Origin: Acidimicrobiaceae bacterium
GTDB lineage: Bacteria > Actinomycetota > Acidimicrobiia > Acidimicrobiales > RAAP-2
Direction of reading: 5' to 3'
Length of the DNA stretch: 64,000 bases
Assembly (NCBI GenBank): GCA_003151235.1
Contig: PLWZ01000082.1
Span: 53,221 to 117,220, forward strand
This document shows, one piece after another, positions 34,092-42,032 of the stretch; the first letter of the stretch is position 1, and each line of letters starts with the position of its first letter. The translations under genes were made by a program, and so were the position numbers. Under the pieces are notes generated by a model. That model worked only from the letters and a program-made list of their open reading frames with translations, did no database searches and was not told where the DNA came from.

Positions 34092-34111
34092 TGATATTGA
34101 CGTCGCAGTCA
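34092..34111. promoter_or_regulatory. GACGTC-centred operator-like site D
   Basis: TGATATTGACGTCGCAGTCA has the outer TGA/TCA halves and the GACGTC core. It lies 22 bases before the chosen ATG of the metal-dependent hydrolase, so it would overlap that promoter. The two sites (C and D) are 129 bases apart and could be bound together. Confidence 0.5.
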
Positions 34112-34132
34112 AAAGCAATTACCGTAGTGACC

Positions 34133-35335
34133 ATGCCTAGAGTCTGCGATTTTCCTGTTTTTGACGCCGACAACCACTTCTACGAGACCAAGGACTCGTT
34201 CACTCGGCACCTGCCGGATCGTTACAAGGGCGCCGTCGATTACGTCGAGCTGCACGGGCGCACGAAGATCATGATCCGAGGCACGGTCAGTGAGTACATC
34301 CCCAACCCGACCTTCGAGGTGGTCGCCCGCCCCGGGGCCCAAGAGGAGTACTTCCGGAGGGGCAATCCCGACGGCAAGTCGTACCGGGAGCTGATCGGGG
34401 AGCCGATGCGCAGCATTCCGGCCTTCCGGGAGCCCGGTCCCCGGATCGAGCTGATGGACGAGCTGGGCGTGGACCGTTCGCTCATGTTCCCAACCCTGGC
34501 CAGCCTTCTCGAAGAGCGCATGCGTGACGACCCGGAACTCACGCATGCGGCCATTCACGCGCTCAATCAGTGGATCCACGAGGAGTGGACCTTCAACTAC
34601 GAAGGCCGCATCTTCGCGGTGCCGGTTGTCACCTTGCCCATCGTGGAGAAGGCGATCGAGGAGCTCGAATGGCTGGTCGAGCGGGGGGCCAAGACGATCC
34701 TCATCCGGCCGGCCCCGGTGCCCGGATACCGCGGTTCACGGTCGTTCGGGTATCCCGAGTTCGACCCCTTCTGGAAGGCGGTCGTGGACGCCGACATCCT
34801 TGTCTGTTTGCACTCGTCGGACAGTGGTTACTCGAGGTATACGAGTGACTGGACCGGTCCGAGCGAGATGCTGCCCTTCAAGCTGGACGCCTTCCGGATG
34901 TTCACGGCGGGCAAGCGGCCGATGGAGGACTCGATGGCGGCCCTTTGCTGCCATGGCGTGTTCTCCCGTTTCCCGGATCTCCGCGTCGCGTCGATCGAAA
35001 GTGGCAGTGACTGGGTGACGAGCTTTGTGCACCACCTGGAGGACGTCTACAAGAAGATCCCCCAGGAGTTCGAGAAGAATCCGGTCGAGCAGTTCAAGAC
35101 CAACGTCAGCATCAGTCCGTTCCACGAGGACGACCTCAAGGGGCTGATCGACACGATCGGGGCCGATCACGTGCTGTTCGGGTCGGACTTTCCACACCCC
35201 GAGGGGCTGGCAGAGCCGTGCAGCTATGTCGACCACCTGCCGTCAGGACTCCCCGAGGAGGACCTGGAAAACATCATGGGCGGCAACCTCGCCCGGCTCA
35301 TGCGTGTCGACGCCTCGGTCGGCGCAGCGAAGTAG
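34133..35335 (+). CDS. Amidohydrolase-2 family metal-dependent hydrolase
   Basis: A 400-residue TIM-barrel hydrolase. The first metal motif is FDADNHFYE, an internal conserved pair lies in LVCLHSSDSGY, and the C-terminal ligand region is LFGSDFPHPEG. It is clearly paralogous to the hydrolase at 36467-37681 (shared VSEYIPNPTF-like segment, RPAPVP, and MGGNLARLM end). The ATG at 34133 is used; an upstream start would put operator site D inside the gene. Such enzymes decarboxylate or hydrolyse small cyclic acids. It is divergent from the DUF35-thiolase fusion and precedes a crotonase. Confidence 0.9.
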   Translation: MPRVCDFPVFDADNHFYETKDSFTRHLPDRYKGAVDYVELHGRTKIMIRGTVSEYIPNPTFEVVARPGAQEEYFRRGNPDGKSYRELIGEPMRSIPAFREPGPRIELMDELGVDRSLMFPTLASLLEERMRDDPELTHAAIHALNQWIHEEWTFNYEGRIFAVPVVTLPIVEKAIEELEWLVERGAKTILIRPAPVPGYRGSRSFGYPEFDPFWKAVVDADILVCLHSSDSGYSRYTSDWTGPSEMLPFKLDAFRMFTAGKRPMEDSMAALCCHGVFSRFPDLRVASIESGSDWVTSFVHHLEDVYKKIPQEFEKNPVEQFKTNVSISPFHEDDLKGLIDTIGADHVLFGSDFPHPEGLAEPCSYVDHLPSGLPEEDLENIMGGNLARLMRVDASVGAAK

Positions 35336-35448
35336 CGGTCCTCGGTCGGTCGCCCGATGTGGGGTGGCCGGCTGTTCGCATCGAATGACGCGGTTCGCCG
35401 CGTTCGTGTCATCATCGCCGTGAACAGCCACGGCGATAGGGAGCCCAA

Positions 35449-36357
35449 ATGCCTGACTACAAGTTCCTGCTCTACGAGACGCTCGACTCCGGCAGGGTCG
35501 TCCGCATCATGCTCAACCGGCCTGATGCGAGAAACGCCCAGAACAGGGGCCTCCTCGTCGAACTGAACGACGCGTTCTTGCATGCCGAGGCCGACGACGA
35601 CGTGCGTGTGGTCATCCTCGGAGGCACGGGTCCGATGTTCTCGTCTGGCCACGACCTCGGGTCCAAGGCTGCGCGCGAGGAGGGAATGCCCGGACCGAAC
35701 CAGCACCCAACGCGGACGATCAACGGCGCCCAGCGGAAGGGGGCCGAGATGCTCATGTTGCAGGAGTGGCACTACTTCTTCGAGAACACTCGACGTTGGC
35801 GGAATCTTCGCAAGATCACAATCGGCCAGGCTCACGGTGAGGTTTATGCAGCAGGCCTCATGCTTCTTTGGGCGTGCGATCTCATCGTTTCCGCCGAGGG
35901 CGCCAACTTTGCCGATGTCGTCGGCGCGCGACTCGGAATGTGCGGGGTCGAGTACTTCGGCCATCCCTGGGAGTTCGGACCCCGCAAGGCCAAGGAGCTT
36001 CTGCTGACGGGGGACTCCATCGACGCCGACGAGGCCCACCGGCTCGGCATGGTGAGCAAGGTGTTCCCCGCCGATGAGCTGGCCGATCGGACACTCGAGT
36101 TCGCCCAGCGGATCGCTCAGCTGCCCACCATGACCGCGCTGCTCATCAAGGAGTCGGTGAACCAGACCGTGGATAACATGGGCTTCTACAACGCCCTCAA
36201 TGCCTGTTTCACACTGCACGAGCTCAACCATTCCCATTGGGCCCAGGTCAATGAGGACCGGTTCCCAGTGGCGAAGGAAGACTCGGGCATCCCGAACTGG
36301 AAGGACGCGCCGCCGATCGTTCCGGCTCTCAAGGACAAGGTCCGAGCCGACCAGTGA
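35449..36357 (+). CDS. Enoyl-CoA hydratase-family protein
   Basis: A 302-residue crotonase, longer than usual. The oxyanion-hole segments are MFSSGHDLGS and HGEVYAAGLMLLWACDLIVSAE. The catalytic loop reads ADVVGARLGMCGVEYFG, so the classical Glu pair of hydratases is not evident. An insertion of about 40 residues after the first motif (TRTINGAQRKGAEM) enlarges the active-site side. It may act on a bulky or cyclic acyl-CoA. The ATG follows GGGAG at good spacing. It lies between two paralogous metal-dependent hydrolases on the same strand. Confidence 0.88.
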   Translation: MPDYKFLLYETLDSGRVVRIMLNRPDARNAQNRGLLVELNDAFLHAEADDDVRVVILGGTGPMFSSGHDLGSKAAREEGMPGPNQHPTRTINGAQRKGAEMLMLQEWHYFFENTRRWRNLRKITIGQAHGEVYAAGLMLLWACDLIVSAEGANFADVVGARLGMCGVEYFGHPWEFGPRKAKELLLTGDSIDADEAHRLGMVSKVFPADELADRTLEFAQRIAQLPTMTALLIKESVNQTVDNMGFYNALNACFTLHELNHSHWAQVNEDRFPVAKEDSGIPNWKDAPPIVPALKDKVRADQ

Positions 36358-36466
36358 CCCGTCCGCCGGTCGACGCCCCGACGGGGCGTTGCCGGTCACC
36401 TAGTTGTTCTGTACGCTCAATTTCAAGGCCCGTCGCAACGCCAGCGACATGAATCGGAGGCACAAG

Positions 36467-37681
36467 ATGGCACGTCATTTACCCTTCCGGGTGTTCGACG
36501 CCGACAACCACATGTACGAAACGACGGACGCCTTCACCAAGTACCTCCCGGAGGAATACTCGGGCCTGATCAAATACGTCGAGATAAACGGTCGAACGAA
36601 GATCGCCATCAAGAACAGGATCAGCGAGTACATCCCGAACCCGACATTCAACGTCGTCGCTGCGCCTGGCGCCACGGAACTCAAGTACAAGCTCAAGAAC
36701 CCTTCGTCCAAGCACAAGGCCAAGCCAGGCGACAAGGCGTTGGAGGAGCCCCCCAGGTATATCCACGCGGTGCCCGCCTTCTTCGACCCCGAGCCCCGGC
36801 TCGAGTTGCTGGACGAGCTCGGCATCGAGTGGGCCATGATGTGGCCCACCTTGGCCAGCCTGCTCGAGGAGCGGCTCGCCGACGATCCGAAGGCCACCCA
36901 TGTCGTAGTGCACGCGTTCAATCAGTGGATGGCCGAGCACTGGACCTACAATTTCGCCGACCGCATATTCCCGACGCCTGTCATCACGCTCCCGATCGTC
37001 GACGAAGCGTTGAGGGAGCTCGACTACGTCGTCGAACAGGGCGTACGGGCGATCCTCGTGCGTCCGGCACCGGTGCCCGACTACAACGGACGTCGGCGCT
37101 CCTTCGCCCTTCCCGAGTACGACCGCTTCTGGGAGCGGGTCCAAGAGGCGGGGATCTTGGTGGGAATGCACGCGTCGGACGACGGCTTCCAGCGCTACCT
37201 GAACGAGTGGGAGGGCCACGACTCCGAGTTCCTACCCTTCGCTCGGCGTCCATCGGCGTTCTCGGCGATCGTGGGGTCCGATTGGCGCACCGTGTCCGAC
37301 GTCGTGTCCTCGATCATCGGGCACGGTCTCGCCACCCGGTTCCCGAAGCTGCGGTTCATGCCGGTGGAGAACGGGAGCGCGTGGGTGCGCCCACTCGTCA
37401 GCAAGCTCGAGAAGGTCTACGAGCGATCGCCGGAGCTCTTCGACGAGGATCCGATGGTCACCTTCCGCCGGTCCATCTTCGTCCACCCGTTCCACGAGGA
37501 GGACGCCGTCGGACTCGTCCAGCTGGTCGGTCCGGACAACGTGGTATTCGGATCTGACTATCCGCATCCAGAGGGCATGTTCGACCCGATCACTTTCGTC
37601 GACGAGATCGAAGAACTGGACGAGGAGGACCGGGCCAAGGTCATGGGTGGAAATCTGGCCAAGCTCATGAAGGTCGCCTGA
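36467..37681 (+). CDS. Amidohydrolase-2 family metal-dependent hydrolase (paralogue)
   Basis: A 404-residue paralogue of the 34133-35335 product, with FDADNHMYE at the start, HASDDGF mid-barrel and VFGSDYPHPEG near the end. GGAGG lies six bases before the ATG at 36467; earlier in-frame starts lack such a site. It carries an insertion rich in Lys around residues 85-105 (KLKNPSSKHKAKPGDK) not seen in the other copy. The two may act on different isomers or successive intermediates. It is followed by the LivF gene after 22 bases. Confidence 0.9.
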   Translation: MARHLPFRVFDADNHMYETTDAFTKYLPEEYSGLIKYVEINGRTKIAIKNRISEYIPNPTFNVVAAPGATELKYKLKNPSSKHKAKPGDKALEEPPRYIHAVPAFFDPEPRLELLDELGIEWAMMWPTLASLLEERLADDPKATHVVVHAFNQWMAEHWTYNFADRIFPTPVITLPIVDEALRELDYVVEQGVRAILVRPAPVPDYNGRRRSFALPEYDRFWERVQEAGILVGMHASDDGFQRYLNEWEGHDSEFLPFARRPSAFSAIVGSDWRTVSDVVSSIIGHGLATRFPKLRFMPVENGSAWVRPLVSKLEKVYERSPELFDEDPMVTFRRSIFVHPFHEEDAVGLVQLVGPDNVVFGSDYPHPEGMFDPITFVDEIEELDEEDRAKVMGGNLAKLMKVA

Positions 37682-37703
37682 CACGACGATCCTGCACGAC
37701 GCT

Positions 37704-38438
37704 GTGTCCGACTCGAACACCCTGCTCCAGGCCGAGGACCTGGACGTCCGCTACGGAGCCTCTCGGGCCCTCTTCGGCGTGTCGGTCGCTGTCCGGACCG
37801 GCAAAATCGTCGCGCTCCTCGGCCCCAACGGGGCCGGCAAGAGCACCCTGGCCCGGGCGCTGTCAGGCCTGGTTCCGCTCACCTCGGGTTCGATCGAGTT
37901 CGACGGGCAGGACATCTCGAAGATGCCGGCCTACCGTCGTCACCAGGCGGGGCTCAGCTACATCCCTGAAGGCCGCGGGATCTTCCCCGGCCTTTCAGTG
38001 ATCGACAACCTGCGCATCGCCGTTCGCCACGCCGGTTCGCGGGCCGAGCGCGAGGCTGCGATCCGACGGGCGTTGGAGCTCTTTCCCATCCTCGGCCGTC
38101 GGCAGCACCAGCGAGCCGGGAGTCTGTCGGGCGGCGAGCAGCAGATGCTCTCACTCGGCCGGGCTCTCGCAGTCGGGCCGAAACTCCTTATCGCCGACGA
38201 GATGTCCCTCGGACTCGCGCCACTCGTCGTCGACTTGGTCTTCGACAGCTTGGAGCAGGTCCGCCAGACGGGGATCTCCGTGCTGCTGATCGAGCAGTTC
38301 GTTCACCGGGCACTTGAGATGGCCGACGACTGTGTGATCCTCTCCCGCGGCCGGGTTGGGTGGACCGGCAGAGCCGCAGAGGCGGGACCCGAGCTCCTCG
38401 ACCGCTACCTCGGCGAAGCAGCGTCCTCCGCGGTCTGA
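37704..38438 (+). CDS. livF: ABC transporter ATP-binding protein, LivF type
   Basis: A 244-residue ATPase of the branched-chain amino-acid (HAAT) transporter family. Walker A is GPNGAGKST, the signature is LSGGEQQML and Walker B is LLIADEMSLGLAP. The IPEGRGIFPGLSVIDNL segment is typical for LivF. It begins with GTG. Its 3' end overlaps that of the LivG gene on the opposite strand by 34 bases. With LivG, the fused LivHM permease and the binding protein it makes a complete uptake system, but in three transcription units. Such transporters in catabolic clusters often carry organic acids rather than amino acids. Confidence 0.92.
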   Translation: MSDSNTLLQAEDLDVRYGASRALFGVSVAVRTGKIVALLGPNGAGKSTLARALSGLVPLTSGSIEFDGQDISKMPAYRRHQAGLSYIPEGRGIFPGLSVIDNLRIAVRHAGSRAEREAAIRRALELFPILGRRQHQRAGSLSGGEQQMLSLGRALAVGPKLLIADEMSLGLAPLVVDLVFDSLEQVRQTGISVLLIEQFVHRALEMADDCVILSRGRVGWTGRAAEAGPELLDRYLGEAASSAV

Positions 38439-39268
38439 GGTTCTGTCTCCGGCTGATCCGGCAACACGGCGGCGGCCTCCGGCCCCTCGCCGAGGTAGGC
38501 GGCCTTCACCCTGGGGTCGCTGCGGATCAGCTCCGGTGGCCCTTCGGCCAGAAGCTCGCCGAAGTCGAGCACGAACACGTAGTTCGAGAGGCCGAGGACC
38601 ATTGCCACGTCGTGCTCGACGAGCAACATGGAGAGACGTTCGTCCTCGACGGTGCGCCGGAGGGCTTGCGCGAGCCGCTCGCTCTCCCAATGGTCGAGAC
38701 CCGCCGATGGCTCGTCCAAGAGTACAAGCGAGGGACTCGTCGCGAGCGCCCGTCCGACCTCCACGAGGCGGGTCGTCCCGAGCGGGAGCACGTCCACGGG
38801 GACGTCCGCGACGTCGGCCAGCGAAATGAGCTCGAGGAGGTACCGCACCCGCTCGGTCTCAGCTGGTTCGGGTTTACGCAGGCTGCCCGGGGTGACCATG
38901 TCCTTCCACAGCCGAGCGCGCCGGTGCCGGGCCCGGTAGGCGAGCACCAGGTGCTCGCGCACCGTCAGACCCATGAAGAGTTCCGGCTGCTGGAAGGTAC
39001 GGGCGAGACCGCGCCGGGCCCGATCCTGCGGACTTGCGTCCGTCACGTCGACACCGCCGATGTACACCTGACCGGCGTTTGGCCTGAGCAGCCCCGAGCA
39101 CACGGAGAAGAGCGTGGTTTTTCCCGCCCCGTTGGGCCCAACCAGGCCGACCAAGGATGCCGGCGGCACCGAAATGCTGACACCGTCGAGAGCCGTTACG
39201 CCGCCGAAGCGGACGGCCACGTCGCGGGCCTCGAACGCCGGGACAAAGGGATCGGATTCGGCGGTCAC
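38405..39268 (-). CDS. livG: ABC transporter ATP-binding protein, LivG type
   Basis: A 287-residue ATPase with Walker A GPNGAGKTT and Walker B LVLLDEPSAGLD. The expected LSxGQ signature is degenerate: the aligned segment reads LPLGTTRLVEVGRAL. This LPLGT variant is known to me from other actinobacterial LivG-like proteins but remains atypical. GTG is the start. The gene overlaps the convergent LivF gene by 34 bases and is divergent from the P450 gene at 39375. It probably pairs with LivF in one transporter despite lying on the opposite strand. Confidence 0.9.
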   Translation of the reverse strand: MTAESDPFVPAFEARDVAVRFGGVTALDGVSISVPPASLVGLVGPNGAGKTTLFSVCSGLLRPNAGQVYIGGVDVTDASPQDRARRGLARTFQQPELFMGLTVREHLVLAYRARHRRARLWKDMVTPGSLRKPEPAETERVRYLLELISLADVADVPVDVLPLGTTRLVEVGRALATSPSLVLLDEPSAGLDHWESERLAQALRRTVEDERLSMLLVEHDVAMVLGLSNYVFVLDFGELLAEGPPELIRSDPRVKAAYLGEGPEAAAVLPDQPETEPQTAEDAASPR

Positions 39269-39374
39269 CCGACCACGATCGCGTGGGACGCCTTCATTGG
39301 CCGACAGGCTAGCGGACCCGGAAAATCGCCCGCTATTCTTCGTTCACCTCAGGGGAAAGTTGAGGAGCACTCCG

Positions 39375-40568
39375 GTGACGCAGACTTCGGCCGACATCTA
39401 CTACGACCCCTACGACCTAGAAATCGACGTCGACCCATATCCTCTCTGGAGGCGCATGCGGGACGACGCTCCCCTCTATTACAACGACCGCTACGACTTC
39501 TACGCCGTGAGTCGGTTCGACGACGTGGAGAAGTGCTTGGCCGACTGGAAGACGTACATCTCGGGCAAGGGTTCGGTGCTCGAAATGATCAAGGCCAACG
39601 TCGAGGTGCCACCGGGCAGCATCCTGTTCGAGGACCCTCCAGCCCACGACATCCACCGCGGCCTGTTGTCTCGGGTGTTTACGCCCAAGCGCATGAATGC
39701 CATCGAGCCGATGGTGAGAGAGTTCTGCGCGCGTTCCCTCGATCCGCTGGTTGGGGCCGGTGGGTTCGATTTCATCCGAGATTTGGGTGCCCAGATGCCC
39801 ATGCGGACGATCGGGATGCTGCTCGGGATCCCCGAGGAGGATCAGGAGAGGATTCGCGATCGGCTCGACGCCGGAATGCACCTTGACGAGGGCGTCATGC
39901 CGGACCGGGACTACAACTTCCAGCCCGGTGAAGACTTCAGCGAATACATCAACTGGCGGGCCGAGCATCCCTCTGACGACCTCATGACCGAATTGCTGAA
40001 CGCCGAGTACGAGGACATCGACGGCAAGACCCGCACGCTCACGCGGACCGAGATCCTCAACTACATCGGTCTGCTGGCAGGCGCCGGTAACGAGACAACG
40101 ACGCGATTGATCGGCTGGACAGGCAAGGTCCTAGCCGAAAACCCCGACCAACGTCGAGAGCTCGTGGACGACCCTTCGCTGATTCCCAACGCGATCGAGG
40201 AGTTGCTCCGATACGAGGCACCGTCACCGGTCCAGTCGCGCTATGTCACCCGTGAGGTCGAACATCATGGCGAGACTGTCAAAGCGGGCAGCATCATGGT
40301 GATCCTCAACGGATCGGCAAATCGCGACGAGCGAACATTTCCGGATCCGGACCGCTTCGACATCCACCGAACGATGGCGCGCCATCTCACCTTTGGCTAC
40401 GGGCTCCACTTCTGTCTCGGTAGCCACCTGGCCCGGCTCGAGGGTCGGGTCGCGCTGGACGAGGTGCTGAAGCGTTTCCCCCGGTGGGAGGTGGACTGGG
40501 AGCACGCAAAGCAGGCTCATACCTCCACCGTTCGGGGCTGGGACCGGCTCCCGGTCCTCACCGACTGA
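39375..40568 (+). CDS. Cytochrome P450
   Basis: A 397-residue soluble P450. Motifs in order are the I-helix AGAGNETTT, the ExxR in EELLR and the heme-binding FGYGLHFCLGSHLAR with Cys347. It starts at a GTG after TGAGGAG. It probably gets electrons from a ferredoxin such as the one at 13607. It is followed by a CoA transferase 152 bases downstream, suggesting hydroxylation before or after CoA activation. The substrate is not predictable; actinobacterial P450s of this size hydroxylate steroids, terpenes and fatty acids. Confidence 0.93.
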   Translation: MTQTSADIYYDPYDLEIDVDPYPLWRRMRDDAPLYYNDRYDFYAVSRFDDVEKCLADWKTYISGKGSVLEMIKANVEVPPGSILFEDPPAHDIHRGLLSRVFTPKRMNAIEPMVREFCARSLDPLVGAGGFDFIRDLGAQMPMRTIGMLLGIPEEDQERIRDRLDAGMHLDEGVMPDRDYNFQPGEDFSEYINWRAEHPSDDLMTELLNAEYEDIDGKTRTLTRTEILNYIGLLAGAGNETTTRLIGWTGKVLAENPDQRRELVDDPSLIPNAIEELLRYEAPSPVQSRYVTREVEHHGETVKAGSIMVILNGSANRDERTFPDPDRFDIHRTMARHLTFGYGLHFCLGSHLARLEGRVALDEVLKRFPRWEVDWEHAKQAHTSTVRGWDRLPVLTD

Positions 40569-40720
40569 CCCTGGCGTGCCAGCTCGCTGACATTCGCAGC
40601 TCGACTCAGGCGTCGACCCTTAGCGCGCCAGCGAGGTGCGGGTGGTTAGCAGCAACTGAGTCCAACGTTCTGCAGTTCCCAAGTCGGTCGCTTGCCGACA
40701 GCGACAGAGAGGTGGACGCG

Positions 40721-41947
40721 ATGCACCAACCTATGAAGGGCGTCAAGATGGTCGAGGTCGCCCAGTTCACCTTCACTCCTGCTGCTGGTGCCGTCCTGAC
40801 CGATTGGGGTGCCGACGTCATCAAGGTCGAGCACGCGGTTATGGGCGATGCGCAACGAGGTCTGCGCCTTGGGACAGGCGGGGTAGCAGCAGGATCGTTT
40901 CAGCCACTTATGGAGCACCCGAACCGGGGTAAGCGCAGCATCGGTCTCGCGCTCGAACACCCCGACGGCCACGCCGTCCTCTTGGAGCTCTGCAAGGATG
41001 CCGACATCTTCTTGACCAACTTCCTGCCCGATGCACGCACCCGGCTCCGCATTGAGGTTGACGACATCCGGAAGGCCAATCCGAAGATCATCTACGTGCG
41101 CGGCAGCGGCCACGGCCAGAGGGGTCCGGACGCCGTCAAGGGAGGGTACGACGGCTCGACCTTCTGGTGCCGGATGGGCAGCGCATGGGCAACCACGCCA
41201 CCGGACAACCCTCGGATCGTCAACCAGCCCGGAGGGGCTTATGGCGACTCCATGGGGGGGATGACCATTGCAGGTGGCATCGCAGCCGCCCTCTTCGCTC
41301 GCGAGCGGACCGGCGAGCCCTCGGTAGTCGACATCTCGCTGATGAGCGTCGGTGCGTGGGCCTTTGCATTGTCCCTCGGCAACGCGATGCTATCCGGCGA
41401 GGAGATGCCTCCTCCCCCTCTCGATTCGCCGATGAACTTACGGGTGAACCCGACGATGGGCACCTTCAGGACGTCCGACGATCGGTGGATCAATTTCACG
41501 ATGCTCCAACCTGGTCGGTATTTCACCGATGTCTGTCGCCATCTTGAGCTCGAGCACCTGATCGACGACGACCGCTTCAACACCGCTGAGAAGCTCATGG
41601 CCAATTCGCTCGAAGCCGGAAAATATGTGGCCGACGCCATCGCGTCCAAGCCGTTTTCCTATTGGACCGAGCATCTCAAAACCATGGAGGGCCAGTGGGC
41701 CCCGGTCCAGAGTCCGCTCGAGATCGTCGCGGACGCCCAAATGGAGGCCAACGGCTACATCCTGCCCGTGACCGACGTCGAGGGAAACGAACGCCGCTTG
41801 GTGGCCAGCCCCGTCCAATTCGACGAGCGACCCCCGGTGCTGACGAGGGCACCGCAGTTCGCCGAGCACACTGACGACCTTCTGCGTGAATTGGGCAAGA
41901 GCCAAGACGAAATAATTCAGCTCAAGATCGACGGAGCCGTCACCTAG
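40721..41947 (+). CDS. Family III CoA transferase (CaiB/BaiF), second paralogue
   Basis: A 408-residue class III CoA transferase. The catalytic Asp is D176 in AYGDSMGGM, and LTDWGADVIKVEH and NPKIIYVRGSGHG are present. It is colinear with the copy at 17910-19130. The ATG lies after GAGAGGTGG; a longer reading upstream overlaps the P450 and is rejected. It would attach CoA to the acid made by oxidation. It is convergent with the permease fusion gene. Confidence 0.92.
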   Translation: MHQPMKGVKMVEVAQFTFTPAAGAVLTDWGADVIKVEHAVMGDAQRGLRLGTGGVAAGSFQPLMEHPNRGKRSIGLALEHPDGHAVLLELCKDADIFLTNFLPDARTRLRIEVDDIRKANPKIIYVRGSGHGQRGPDAVKGGYDGSTFWCRMGSAWATTPPDNPRIVNQPGGAYGDSMGGMTIAGGIAAALFARERTGEPSVVDISLMSVGAWAFALSLGNAMLSGEEMPPPPLDSPMNLRVNPTMGTFRTSDDRWINFTMLQPGRYFTDVCRHLELEHLIDDDRFNTAEKLMANSLEAGKYVADAIASKPFSYWTEHLKTMEGQWAPVQSPLEIVADAQMEANGYILPVTDVEGNERRLVASPVQFDERPPVLTRAPQFAEHTDDLLRELGKSQDEIIQLKIDGAVT

Positions 41948-42032
41948 GGACTCCACATGCCGGCGCGGGGTTCTCAGGAGCCGGCGGCTGGCGGGGTGAC
42001 CGCCCCATGGCGGCCCTCGCGCGTGCGGTCCT

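Noticed and set aside
36404..36466. An earlier start for the hydrolase at 36467
   Set aside because: The upstream in-frame codons have no ribosome site and an unlikely N-terminus, while GGAGG is ideally placed before 36467.
39411..39440. A further GACGTC within the P450 gene
   Set aside because: It is in coding sequence (Glu-Ile-Asp-Val-Asp codons) and lacks the outer TGA/TCA halves, so it was not counted as an operator.
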